From assembly GCA_903813345.2 (NCBI GenBank), contig CAIIXF020000002.1, forward strand, positions 19,666,455 through 19,730,454: a stretch of DNA of 64,000 bases. The letters run 5' to 3'. Under the pieces are notes generated by a model that ran no database searches, was not told the DNA's origin, and saw nothing but the letters and a program-made list of their open reading frames with translations. The position numbers and the translations under genes are program-made. Position 1 is the stretch's first letter, and each line of letters opens with the position of its first letter. This document shows, piece after piece, positions 24,401-30,404 of this stretch. Source of the stretch: Owenia fusiformis (Eukaryota; Annelida; Polychaeta; Sabellida; Oweniidae).

Positions 24401-27400
24401 TGTTCATCTGTGACATTCTCAAATTTACAGATTTCAGCATAACAGGCATTATTCACCAGGACATCAATTCGCCCAAATGACTCCATAGCAGTGTCAAATA
24501 ATCGCTGTATCAATGTCTTGTCACTGTTGAAGTCTCCCTGAACTATAGGAAACTTGGCAGTCTGTGCACCAACTTCCCTGCATTCTTGAACAGTCTGTTC
24601 CAGTGTTTTCATGTCCCTGCCATGTATGACAATACTAGCTCCTTCTTTTGCCATCAAGAGGGCAGTGGCCTTCCCAATACCACTGCTTGACCCAGTGATT
24701 ATAACTCCTTTACCAGAAAATCTCATTTTGATGTCTGTCTTCAGTATACAGCAAAACTGTAATATAGGTGTTACTATAAGATGATAGTTTGCTTGTTGAA
24801 CTAGAAAACGGGAGGGTCAACTTAACTTTTATCATATGCATTCACTTCACCTATACTTAATCATTGTTTATTGCTTTTCTGTATGGTTTGTACATGCTTT
24901 TTTACATTGCCTTTACAATGTAGCGAAGAACATAGACAGTTTGCATTTTTGTTTTATTTCATCAATTTATCGTCTTAAGTTTAGACTAAAAGGTCGTAAG
25001 ACTTTTATATCAAGAAACATATCTGAAAATTTAAGATTTATCCATGAAATGCTTTGGCAGTTCAAGATTTTCATACAGAGTCATCCCTAAAAATTCTGTC
25101 AAACAGTTTGCTAGGAAGTGAATAAACATGACTTTACAGAAAAGATTTTAGGATGGAAAATCCAAAATAGCCATCTTAACATATACCCAGAATATCCAAA
25201 AACAATCAGTTAGAGATTTTAGCATAAAGAAGCATCAATCAAAATTTGAATTTTTGTCAAACAGTTCACCTGCAAAAGTGGATATAACATTTTACAGACA
25301 AACTTTTTGGAAAGAATTACTCTGAAAAGAGGATCTTTTTTTATTGCATAAATAATTGAAACTAGCTGCCCAGGTATAGCTGTTTGGCACCAAGTAAAAA
25401 AAATGTTCCAAGTCCTGTTTGGTAGTCAAAAGTTCACATTTAATGTTGGCACACTTTGCAGCATTCTCAATTGTTTGTGTATCAAGTCCCATAAGAATTA
25501 TTCCTCCATCATGTATAATGTTAGCACCATTCATCATAGATGCATCATCTGACGCCAAGTAAGCAATTAGCTTAGCTGTCTCCTCAGGAGAAACGACGCC
25601 AAGTAAGCAATTAGCTTAGCTGTCTCCTCAGGAGAAACAGGTTTCTTTAATGGGGTACAACGTGTGAAATTCTTATAAATTTTATCTTGCTCTTTCTCCT
25701 TGTTAACAATTCCAGCTTTGAGAGGGATGCCTGTGGCAACCAACCCAGGGCATACTGCATTCACTCTGACTCCCTCAGAACCATATTCAATCCCCGCACA
25801 CTGAGTAAACTGATTCAATCCTGCTTTTGAAACTGCATAAATTTCTTCTCCCAAACTAAGTGGTCTTGATCCAGCTGCACTTGAAACATTGACAATATTT
25901 CCTTTGTTTCTCTTAAGCTCTGGGAAACATTTCAGAGAAAGAAATATAGGAACCTTAAGAGCAACATTGATCTGCCTGTCAAATTGCTCCTCTGTGGCAC
26001 TCTCAAATGTACAGGGTTCAGGTACACAGGCATTATTCACTAGGACATCAATGCACCCAAATGACTCCAAAGCAGTGTCAAATAAGCGCTGTATCAATGT
26101 CTTGTCACTGTTGAAGTCTCCCTGAACAATAGGAAACTTGGCAGTCTGTGCACCAACTTCCCTGCATTCTTGAACAGTCTGTTCCAGCGTTTTCATGTCC
26201 CTGCCATGTATGACAACACTGGCTCCTTCTTTTGCCATCAACCGGGCAGTGGCCTTCCCAATACCACTGTTTGACCCAGTGACTATGACTCCTTTACCAG
26301 AAAATCTCATCTTGATGTCTGTCTTTGGTGTACAGCAAAATTGTAATATAAGCGTTAGTATATGATGATAGTTTGCTTGTTGAACTAGAAAACGGGAGGG
26401 TCAACTTAACTTTTATCATATGCATTCACTTCACCTACAGACATTTATACAAACATATGTACAAGGTTTACAGTTTGAGCAATAAATAAATGAGTAGTAG
26501 ATTTGCAGAAGTGAGGATTTCTCAATCCCATGTTAAAAATAAGAGAATTTTCAAGAGGCCATACATCAGTAGATGAGAGTTTAAATATACACTTTTAGGG
26601 GCATGTATGTGAACGATATTGGAAACTATGGGGTTTCAATTCAAACCATGGTTTGAAAATGGTGACACAAAATAGATAACTCATTTATTTATGATCCAAT
26701 TGTCGAAATTAATTATCAGACACTTGAATATGATTGTTAAATAGACTAGATGCGAGTAGAAATAATCTTGATTTATGTCATTAAATATTCAAAATTCAGT
26801 CAAAGTGATGTCATATTTGAAATCTGCATGTAAAAGTACATCTAGAAATATGGTTTCGAAAATTGATTATCAACTTTGAAAATTTAATTTTTTTTGAAAA
26901 TGTGACTTCTTGTTCGGGTTGATTCCTCATAGACCAAATGTTACAAAGTCACAAAAAGTGAATTATCTTTTCTTGTATTGGACAGATAACATTTTCTTTT
27001 ACTGGACACATTTTAATTTGCATAACTATTAGATACATAAGGGTTATATGAAAATTGAACCACGCAAATAGATGTAATTTAAGTTAAAGGGAACTTTCTA
27101 CCATACCCGCCATGCTATCTGACCCGAACGAGCCACCTGGTGGTGAATCTGGTAACTACCTACTCGCATTTGCGTTATTGGTTTCAGAATTGGTTATATG
27201 TGACCAAAGGAATTCCGTAAATGGCAGCTCTGGAAATTCTAAAAGAAATTGACAATCAGCTTTGGATCTGATTGGCTGCCTGGCTCAAGGAGCATGCCTA
27301 GTTTGTCAATGCTTGCGTGCTCAGTATCATTTGACAGGGTTTTTCCTCAATTGACCTTTTGCGATCAGAATTCAGGAATTTTGTTTATGGATACTGTTGT

Positions 27401-30400
27401 CACGTATTTCGTCTTATTGGTATGACGTCATATAGAAATGATATTAGACATGATGGAATCACGAAATGGCGGACACGTGGGAGTTTTGAGCTAAAAATAT
27501 TGTCGTTTCTTATATAAAAACCATGGGTCGGATATTTACCAGGTATGCCGATTTGACTAGATCATGAGTATGTCTATATATATGCGAAGTTTGGGTGAAA
27601 TTCATACTAAACATCGATGCCTATAAGCGCCCCCCGTTTTTGTCAAAATCGGGGGGCGCTAAACCGCTATCTAAATCATGTCAGTAAGACCTTAGACTTG
27701 GTATGTGCTTAGCATGAATGTTGATCTAGTCAAATAGAACGCTTTCGTGAAAAATAAATCAATAAAGCACGAAATATAGAAGATAATCTCTCAAAATCAA
27801 GCATCTAAAGCTGGGTGACCTAATTGTGACGTCACTAAAAGACAGAATCCATTCGGTGATCGCAAATCATCAATTGTGGCGATCAAACTCAATTGTGTTC
27901 AATTCTAACAGCTGGTTATTCTGTTGATTTTCTCGATATATTGAGGATACTATAGTATACCTATAAGTTGGTCTCAAGATATATCTAAGGTATGTAAGAT
28001 ATAACCAACTACATGTATATGATTGGCTGAGGAGAAACCCATGGCGTAATCTAGCTTTAAGCCCTGTCCTGCAGACTTACTTATTGATCCATAATCTCTT
28101 ACTGGCTGGACTGGGCTTCACATCCATGCAATCATTTTTTGATTGTGAATCCTGGATTGGTTGAAACCAATTATCCTCCAATAATATGCTAATCAACACC
28201 TTCTATTAATCATTTCCATGAAACTTTAAACATCCGTTCAATCTGTTTAATATACATGTATGTAGGTTTTTGTGATCTAAAACTGATTTTCTGGCCTGAC
28301 TTTGTCGGAAGAACTTGAAATATAAGAGTTACCTGAATATTTGGAGTCTTACTTACCTTGTAGAGGTTAGAACACACATTTCAATGAAACCATATCAGCT
28401 TTGCTTTGTTCATGATGAAGCACAGTACTTGATTGAAATTTGTGTAAATGCTTTTTGGACTTTTCCATTTTCCTTGTGTTTACTTCCGGGAAGGCGTTGC
28501 CCCTATCTCAAAATAATGTATTGACCTTGAACTTTAATTTTGTGACATGTCATCCAACCATGTCTGATGTGAAAATAATTAGAATATTAGGAAAGAATGC
28601 TTTGCGGTCGTTTGCAGACGAGTTTAGAACAGGGCAGAGGAGGATGGCCTGTTCTAGGATAGAAGAAACTGCATGATCTACACTTGAACAAATTGGTCTG
28701 AATGAAATGCTGCGCAGAAAGTATGAATAGGTCGTCTGTTGTATTAGTCTATTAATACAGTATACAATTGTTGACCTCTCCAGAGGTCAACCGGCAAAAT
28801 TGTATACCGAGACTGTAAACCGAGAAGCTACTGTTGACAGAGACCGAAGGTCGAGGTCAACAGTGTTTCAAGGTTTACAGTCGAGGTATATGATTTTGAC
28901 GGTTAACCGAATGGAGAGGTCTACAATTGTTTTGTTAGTCAGAAGAAACTAATAATACTCATATATACGACAGTCATCAATCATGGCTTCATTTCACAAT
29001 CTTTTCTACGAACCACGCCAGCAATAATTTTTAAGAAAATCTGAAGACAGTGGAAGCTAAACTCTCTGTTTTCGGCACATAACTGCGTACTCACCAGAAA
29101 ATTAATGTTAATTTTGCGTTTCTATTTGTATTGTTGCTATACTCGTCGTGTAGAAAAGTCAAAATATCACTTTCATCAACGTGTACAAAATGTCCGACTA
29201 CCATGTTTTTTCTGTAAACATTGTGACGTCATATTTCCCATAATTCACAAGTGTAGTACAGTAACATACGCGGTCAATAATATGATATCCCATGATGCAC
29301 AAGTGAGGTACAGGCAAAAATGTTGACCGCTAATTGACCAATCAGATGCGAGTATTTACACTGAGGTACTAACAATAGGACCTGTTCGTGATGCTTTATA
29401 ATTTAGAACAAAGTCTAGAAGAATACACACACGTGTGAATTATAAAATCAACGAACAATCATTCAATTTTCACAAATGTTCGGTAATTTATTGTATTGAA
29501 ACTTCCGGAAATCATTCATTTTCATGGTCCATATTTTACCTCTTGGATATTGTGCTTAGGGAGCATCTCAAAAGTTCAATGTAGTATTATTAACTGTATT
29601 TGCACAGTTAATTTGTGACCACCCTCCCTCCCCTCTCATAACTTTGTTTGAGAAATGTTGATATGTTTTGTTTCGAAAGTCACACTATATCTAACATAAC
29701 ATGTAATACAGTCATTTCAATAACTATTCAAATCTGTATTTCTGTACATTATCAGCAGTAGGTTTAATACTGGACAAGTATAATTTTACTTTTGTTGTGT
29801 ACATTTTTTTCGTACCAGAAATGCAAAAAAAATTCCAGGGAACGATGTCTGAATGCTGACTTTTAAGACCAATGACCACCTCCCTCCCTAACTGCAAATA
29901 CAGTTAATTTTCCGATATCGATCTTTTGAAATGCTCTATGGTTGACGAAACAAATGTGATAGAGTTTCATAGAAGTGTGTATTAACCTCTAGAAGGTAAG
30001 TAAGACTCCTAATCTACAGGTAACTCTTATATTTCAATTTCTAACAACGAAGTCAGGCCAGGAAATCGGGTGTAATAGGTCTTACCTGAAATGCATTATC
30101 AGGGTGCTAGGATTTGAGCCCAGAGAACGGAGTTCGAGCAGACAACACATTATCCATGTAGGACAGATTAATAATGAAGGTAGGACATGGTTTAGCTAGT
30201 TTACTTAATTTCAACGATGAACACCAACGAACAAGGAAGTTGAATTGAACAGTGAATCAGTGATCCTGAAAATTAATAAAAATACATACCATCTTCCGAT
30301 TTATCAAGTTTCATTCCTCTTCCAGCAAAGTTCAGTTCATTCTGTGCATCCACCGATGTCTTCGACAACTGGTCAGTCACATTATCAATCTCAGAGGTGC

Positions 30401-30404
30401 TCAT
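377..30404 (-). CDS. RANGAP1: RANGAP1, Ran GTPase-activating protein 1 (partial; exons 1-9, C-terminus off window)
   Basis: Stimulates GTP hydrolysis by Ran on the cytoplasmic side of the nuclear pore, maintaining the Ran gradient for nuclear transport. Nine coding exons (30404-30290, 6263-6136, 5899-5840, 5108-5027, 4790-4693, 2145-2011, 1656-1498, 724-611, 473-377) join in frame to 329 codons, all with GT/AG borders. The product aligns without gaps in register with the LRR domain of animal RanGAP1. Visible landmarks are [15 protein letters not shown], whose Arg92 matches Arg74 of yeast Rna1p; [20 protein letters not shown], whose Asn152 matches Rna1p Asn131; [40 protein letters not shown]; and [12 protein letters not shown]. 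The acidic stretch and C-terminal domain would be encoded left of position 377. Intron 1 is 24 kb and carries a same-strand SDR gene array. Start ATG at 30404 gives the expected N-terminus (MSTSEIDNV...). Confidence 0.95.
611..724 (-). CDS. RANGAP1: RANGAP1 coding exon 8
   Basis: Acceptor TTGTTTCAG|GCA and donor AAG|GTAACT; 38 codons, phase 0 on both sides. Encodes an LRR with [16 protein letters not shown], close to the vertebrate [16 protein letters not shown] motif of this family. Confidence 0.93.
843..1250. repeat. TIR element (MITE), copy 1
   Basis: Starts AGGAGGATTGGCTCACAGG and ends with the inverted form CCTGGGAGCCAAT. A diverged copy of the same element lies at 34351-34655. Lies in the intron between RANGAP1 exons 7 and 8. 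Open frames inside are not conserved. Confidence 0.6.
1498..1656 (-). CDS. RANGAP1: RANGAP1 coding exon 7
   Basis: Acceptor TTTTCAG|GCT and donor AAG|GTGATT; 53 codons, phase 0. Encodes [20 protein letters not shown] and [11 protein letters not shown], diagnostic RanGAP1 LRR segments. Confidence 0.95.
2011..2145 (-). CDS. RANGAP1: RANGAP1 coding exon 6
   Basis: Acceptor TTCCAG|TTA and donor AAG|GTACAT; 45 codons, phase 0. Encodes [18 protein letters not shown], matching the KVF-AGRNRLEN segment of the family. Confidence 0.95.
2485..2984. repeat. 20-bp minisatellite (ggcaatattcacattctaca)
   Basis: About 25 imperfect head-to-tail copies of a 20-bp unit in the RANGAP1 intron between exons 5 and 6. 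It abuts the left target-site duplication of the neighbouring hAT-like element. The 141-codon plus-strand frame across it is a by-product of the repeat. There are no unique spacers, so it is not a CRISPR array. Confidence 0.9.
2993..4678. mobile_element. hAT-like foldback transposon, non-autonomous, 1686 bp
   Basis: Terminal inverted repeats of about 590 bp (2993-3581 and about 4104-4678) start TAGGGTGGCTCAAAATAA and are about 95% identical. An exact 8-bp target-site duplication CTTCAAGG flanks it at 2985-2992 and 4679-4686. An 8-bp duplication and TAGGG-type ends are hallmarks of the hAT superfamily. The roughly 520-bp core has only short frames and no recognisable transposase. The right end sits 14 bp from the donor of RANGAP1 exon 5. 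Confidence 0.9.
4693..4790 (-). CDS. RANGAP1: RANGAP1 coding exon 5
   Basis: Acceptor TTTTTCTTAG and donor AAA|GTAAGT (4692-4687). Enters in phase 1, leaves in phase 0. Encodes [11 protein letters not shown] and [17 protein letters not shown], including the Asn equivalent to Rna1p Asn131. The hAT-like insertion begins just after the donor hexamer plus its 8-bp duplication. Confidence 0.95.
5027..5108 (-). CDS. RANGAP1: RANGAP1 coding exon 4
   Basis: Acceptor TTGTTCCAG|GTG and donor ATAG|GTTGGT (phase 1). Encodes [20 protein letters not shown] followed by DNAFGPI. Confidence 0.93.
5465..5747. repeat. Interspersed repeat, uninterrupted copy
   Basis: About 280 bp with short inverted ends (AGCATCCTCC / GGAGGATGGCT). 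The reverse-complement copy at 34838-35497 is split by a 404-bp TTAA element, so this copy is its empty site (GATTCAGTTAAATCGG). Lies in the intron between RANGAP1 exons 3 and 4. Confidence 0.75.
5840..5899 (-). CDS. RANGAP1: RANGAP1 coding exon 3
   Basis: Acceptor TTCTTTCAG|AGG and donor TTA|GTAAGT; exactly 20 codons, phase 0. Encodes [17 protein letters not shown] with Arg92, equivalent to the functionally essential Arg74 of Rna1p. Confidence 0.95.
6136..6263 (-). CDS. RANGAP1: RANGAP1 coding exon 2
   Basis: Acceptor GATTTTTAG and donor GAA|GTATGT. Entering in phase 1 it completes the Ala codon started by exon 1 and encodes [20 protein letters not shown], the first LRR of the domain. Confidence 0.95.
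6370..6880 (-). mobile_element. LINE (non-LTR retrotransposon) reverse-transcriptase fragment
   Basis: A minus-strand frame reads [23 protein letters not shown] and [10 protein letters not shown], then [10 protein letters not shown]. These are the ordered motifs of the RT palm in CR1/jockey-like LINEs. It has a stop before the FEKIMH segment and lacks the catalytic YxDD region, so it is a dead 5'- and 3'-truncated copy. Confidence 0.85.
6904..7526. mobile_element. TA-flanked TIR element (Tc1/mariner-type MITE), 623 bp
   Basis: Ends CAGGGTGGGCCAAAAAAA and its inverse TTTTTTTGGCCCACCCTG, flanked on both sides by TA. A TA duplication is typical of Tc1/mariner. No transposase seen. Inserted next to the LINE fragment at the left edge of the SDR array. 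Confidence 0.8.
7867..8010 (-). pseudogene. SDR 3' fragment A
   Basis: Only the last roughly 45 codons of an SDR gene ([19 protein letters not shown]...) remain. A 1-bp deletion in the AKLI-LYLAS stretch breaks the frame. Homology to the other copies ends abruptly at AGCTTAGCA; the following ttcttagcagaattatta sequence is the same junction as in the fragment at 23350-23494. Confidence 0.85.
8412..9239 (-). CDS. SDR-family oxidoreductase, copy 1 (catalytic residues altered)
   Basis: A 275-residue classical SDR (FabG-like, cytosolic, no signal peptide). The Rossmann motif TGSNSGIG is at residues 11-18; HGRD at 35-38 suggests NADP preference; NNAC at 92-95 replaces the usual NNAG; NVSS ends at Ser144; Lys162 is present. 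Unlike all other copies in the window, tetrad Asn115 is Thr (QITVALK) and tetrad Tyr158 is Leu (ALLSVSK), so normal SDR catalysis is unlikely although the frame is intact. Intronless, nested in RANGAP1 intron 1 on the same strand. AATAAA overlaps the stop codon (8416-8411). The start is chosen because all copies share MRFSGKG and the frame upstream has no ATG before a stop. Substrate unknown. Confidence 0.88.
   Translation of the reverse strand: MRFSGKGVIVTGSNSGIGKATALLMAKEGASVVIHGRDMKTLEQTVQECRKVGAQTAKFPLVQGDFNSDKTLIQRLFDTAMESFGRIDILVNNACTAEICTFENVTEEQFDKQITVALKGPLFLSQKCFPELKKNKGNIVNVSSIVGTRPTTLGYALLSVSKAALNQFTQCAGIEYGSEGVRVNSVCPGVVATGIFLKAGIVNTNEEQDEMYKNFTRCSPLKKPVSPEETAKLIAYLASDDASMMNGANIIQDGGLSLMGLDTKTIENAAKCASE
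9934..10761 (-). CDS. SDR-family oxidoreductase, copy 2
   Basis: A 275-residue classical SDR with every expected element: TGSSSGIG (11-18), HGRD, NNAC (92-95), Asn115 (QINVGLK), Ser144 (NVSS), Tyr158 and Lys162 (YPVAK), and a C-terminal GGLTLMG segment. Predicted NAD(P)-dependent oxidoreductase of the FabG-like group common in invertebrates; substrate not inferable. Intronless. Nearly identical to copy 7 (23899-24726), with which it shares flanks, so the two arose by block duplication. AATAAA overlaps the stop. The upstream 200-300 bp are conserved in all copies and probably contain the promoter. Confidence 0.92.
   Translation of the reverse strand: MRFSGKGVIITGSSSGIGKATALLMAKEGASIVIHGRDMKTLEQTVQECREVGAQTAKFPLVQGDFNSDKTLIQRLFDTALESFGRIDVLVNNACYAEICKFENVTDEQFDKQINVGLKGPLFLSQKCFPELKKNKGNIVNVSSIAGTRPDSIGHSIYPVAKAALNQFTQCAGIEYGSEGVRVNAVCPGVVATGAHLKAGIVNTEKEQEGFYNIVSRHTPTKKTGTPEETAKLILYLASDDASMMNGANIIQDGGLTLMGLETKTIENAAKCANE
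11013..11842. mobile_element. TTAA-flanked TIR element, 830 bp (empty site present)
   Basis: Interrupts a block that is otherwise duplicated at 24960-25000, where the uninterrupted site reads TCGTCTTAAGTTTAG. Here TTAA occurs on both sides (11009-11012, 11843-11846). Imperfect ends AGGCCCCATATAAAGTTT and the inverse of AGTCCCCGTCTAAAGTTT. AT-rich, no coding sequence. Confidence 0.88.
12297..13174 (-). pseudogene. SDR copy 3, frameshifted by a 44-bp duplication
   Basis: Starts MRFSGKG with TGSISGIG, Asn115, Ser144, Tyr158 (IYAVSK) and Lys162, all intact. The frame is lost after AKLIAYLA because a 44-bp segment is tandemly repeated (12418-12461 and 12462-12505), which shifts the frame and replaces the last roughly 37 residues by FLLRRQLS. 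The remaining C-terminal codons ([10 protein letters not shown]... to CANIKC and stop) are still readable in another frame. Copy 8 at 25433-26310 carries the same lesion. Confidence 0.9.
12418..12502. repeat. 44-bp tandem duplication inside SDR copy 3
   Basis: gccaagtaagcaattagctt... occurs at 12418 and again at 12462; the offset of 44 is not a multiple of three. The same duplication is found at 25554 and 25598 in SDR copy 8. Confidence 0.95.
13298..13889. mobile_element. TTAA-flanked TIR element, 592 bp, with tRNA-like segment
   Basis: Interrupts the conserved SDR upstream region between catatgcaatcact and catatacttaatcattg. Flanked by TTAA (13294-13297, 13890-13893); ends AGTGTCTTTCTAAGA and the inverse of AGTAACTTTCTATGA. 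Carries a tRNA-like sequence in the middle. No coding sequence. Confidence 0.75.
13669..13750 (+). ncRNA. tRNA-like sequence / tRNA-derived SINE head
   Basis: TGGTGTAGTGGTTAGG resembles a pol III A box, and GAGTTCAAATCCC about 50 bp later matches the B box. A good anticodon stem and matching acceptor stem cannot be drawn, so a functional tRNA is unlikely. Position inside a TIR element favours a captured tRNA-derived piece. Confidence 0.4.
14612..15439 (-). pseudogene. SDR copy 4, double 1-bp frameshift
   Basis: The first roughly 175 codons are intact ([12 protein letters not shown], Asn115, Tyr158, Lys162). A 1-bp deletion near 14913 (ccaattct instead of ccatattct) shifts the frame and gives LVLRESE and a stop. 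A 1-bp insertion near 14860 (gccctttggc instead of gcctgtggc) restores the original frame to the stop at 14612. Only about 18 codons are out of frame. A sequencing or assembly error would look the same. Confidence 0.85.
15763..16759. mobile_element. TA-flanked TIR element, 997 bp
   Basis: Ends CAGTGCGTATCAAAAAAACC and the inverse of CAGGGCGTATAAAAAAATGC, each next to TA. Short frames inside show no known domain. Separates SDR copies 4 and 5. Confidence 0.75.
16823..17177. mobile_element. TA-flanked TIR element, 355 bp
   Basis: Ends CAGGGTGTTCAAAAAAAACG and the inverse AACACCCTG, with about 55 bp of inverted repeat (AACCCAAAGAAATCGCTATA...). TA on both sides. An internal direct repeat of the same motif is also present. 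Confidence 0.85.
17601..18428 (-). CDS. SDR-family oxidoreductase, copy 5
   Basis: A 275-residue classical [11 protein letters not shown] (11-18), NNAC (92-95), Asn115, Ser144, Tyr158 and Lys162 (IYPVAK), C-terminal GGLNLMG. Residue 5 is Asp (MRFSDKG) where the others have Gly. An upstream in-frame ATG at 18530 could add 34 residues, but other copies have no ATG there before a stop, so MRFS at 18428 is preferred. AATAAA overlaps the stop. Intronless; oxidoreductase of unknown substrate. Confidence 0.92.
   Translation of the reverse strand: MRFSDKGVIVTGSNSGIGKATALLMAKEGASVVIHGRDMKTLEQTVQECSEVGAQTAKFPLVQGDFNSDKTLIQRLFDTAMESFGRIDVLVNNACTAEICKFENVTEEQFDKQINVGLKAPLFLSQKCFPELKKNKGNIVNVSSIAGTRPDALGHSIYPVAKAALNQFTQCAGIEYGSEGVRVNAICPGLVATGIFLKAGIVDTEKEQDEFYKDFTRCTPLKKPGTPEETAKLIAYLASDDASMMNGANIVHDGGLNLMGLDTKTIENAAKCASE
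18670..20102. repeat. SDR-array spacer block, duplicated at 21190-23349
   Basis: No gene. Starts with segments also present at 9440-9900 and 14120-14600 (tagcaactgctacc..., ccattgcgcagtcagttca, aggcatgtattctaataata). Continues with roughly 1 kb shared only with the spacer left of fragment 23350-23494 (for example tatatcccctctaacc, ccctgaaagtgagagatatg). Confidence 0.8.
20103..20936 (-). CDS. SDR-family oxidoreductase, copy 6 (mosaic)
   Basis: 277 residues, ending CANNKC. Complete motifs: [12 protein letters not shown], Asn115, Ser144, Tyr158 and Lys162 (IYPVTK). Residues about 95-106 ([11 protein letters not shown]) match copies 3 and 8, while both flanks ([22 protein letters not shown]) match copies 4 and 5, which suggests gene conversion. 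AATAAA is formed by the penultimate Asn-Lys codons just before the stop. Intronless. Confidence 0.92.
   Translation of the reverse strand: MRFSGKGVIITGSSSGIGKATALLMAKEGASVVIHGRDMKTLEQTVQECREVGAQTAKFPIVQGDFNSDKTLIQRLFDTAMESFGRIDVLVNNACAPEPCTFESATEKQFDKQINVGLKAPLFLSQKCFPELKKNKGNIVNVSSITGTRPHSLGHSIYPVTKAALNQFTQCAGIEYGSEGVRVNAVCPGLVATGIFLKAGIVNTEKEQEGFYKIVSHHTPLKKPGTPEETAKLIAYLASDDASMMNGVNIIQDGGLSLMGLDTKTIENAAKCANNKC
21785..22521. mobile_element. TIR element, about 737 bp, inserted in spacer block
   Basis: The spacer at 19270 reads ttctgaaaatttaagattta without interruption. Here the same sequence is split. Ends GGATAGGTATCGATATGG and the inverse of GAATGGGTATCGATATGG, with inverted similarity continuing for about 58 bp (CTCTTAAACC). 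No coding sequence. Confidence 0.8.
23350..23494 (-). pseudogene. SDR 3' fragment B
   Basis: Last 47 codons of an SDR gene ([19 protein letters not shown]... to CANNKC, stop). The break is at the same position as in fragment 7867-8010, and the spacing to the next SDR gene is nearly equal (about 405 and 402 bp). One truncation event was later copied with its neighbour. Confidence 0.88.
23899..24726 (-). CDS. SDR-family oxidoreductase, copy 7
   Basis: A 275-residue classical SDR almost identical to copy 2: [12 protein letters not shown], Asn115, Ser144, Tyr158, Lys162. Differences include Gly180 to Arg (YGSERVRVN) and Ile for Leu in FPIVQGD. AATAAA overlaps the stop. Intronless; probably NAD(P)-dependent oxidoreductase, substrate unknown. 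Confidence 0.92.
   Translation of the reverse strand: MRFSGKGVIITGSSSGIGKATALLMAKEGASIVIHGRDMKTLEQTVQECREVGAQTAKFPIVQGDFNSDKTLIQRLFDTAMESFGRIDVLVNNACYAEICKFENVTDEQFDKQINVGLKGPLFLSQKCFPELKKNKGNIVNVSSIAGTRPDSIGHSIYPVAKAALNQFTQCAGIEYGSERVRVNAVCPGVVATGAHLKAGIVNTEKEQEGFYNIVSRHTPSKKTGTPEETAKLILYLASDDASMMNGANIIQDGGLTLMGLDTKTIENAAKCANE
25433..26310 (-). pseudogene. SDR copy 8, frameshifted and stop lost
   Basis: Twin of copy 3: [19 protein letters not shown], Tyr158 (IYAVSK), then the same 44-bp tandem duplication (25554 and 25598) shifts the frame after AKLIAYLA. The original stop is also gone: TGT TAA has become TGT GAA, so the C-terminal frame runs on. Clearly non-functional as a full-length SDR. 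Confidence 0.9.
26440..28290. other. Gene-free repeat-rich stretch of RANGAP1 intron 1
   Basis: No exon or conserved frame recognised. 26735-26990 is an inverted diverged copy of 33880-34130 (gactagatgcgagtagaaat...). A hairpin element lies at about 27550-27740. Confidence 0.6.
27550..27740. repeat. Hairpin element with GC-rich core
   Basis: Outer arms ATTTGACTAGATCA and its inverse TGATCTAGTCAAAT enclose a perfect 11-bp stem AGCGCCCCCCG / CGGGGGGCGCT (27626-27636, 27650-27660) with a 13-nt loop. Confidence 0.6.
28291..30062. mobile_element. Foldback/TIR element of the 'ggcctgactt' family, about 1.77 kb
   Basis: Inverted ends of about 95 bp: CTGGCCTGACTTTGTCG at left, inverse of CTGGCCTGACTTCGTTG at right, sharing AATATAAGAGTTACCTG and AGTCTTACTTACCTT. 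Nested inside are a hairpin (28759-28935) and a smaller inverted pair (about 29558-29640 and 29860-29942). No coding sequence. A compact palindrome of the same family is at 33494-33700. Confidence 0.75.
28759..28935. repeat. Near-perfect 177-bp hairpin
   Basis: Arms contain cagtatacaattgttgacct, gactgtaaaccgag and ctactgttgac, mirrored by gtcaacagt, ggtttacagtc and aggtctacaattgt. Probably a foldback MITE nested in the larger element. Confidence 0.75.
30290..30404 (-). CDS. RANGAP1: RANGAP1 coding exon 1 (start)
   Basis: ATG at 30404 begins [15 protein letters not shown], then [15 protein letters not shown], which parallels the N-terminus of animal RanGAP1 (LSFKGKSLKLN-AED). Donor GATG|GTATGT leaves phase 1, exactly matching exon 2 at 6263, 24 kb away. 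Confidence 0.92.

Noticed and set aside
27626-27660. Rho-independent terminator
   Set aside because: The context is a eukaryotic intron and the hairpin is the centre of a longer inverted repeat.
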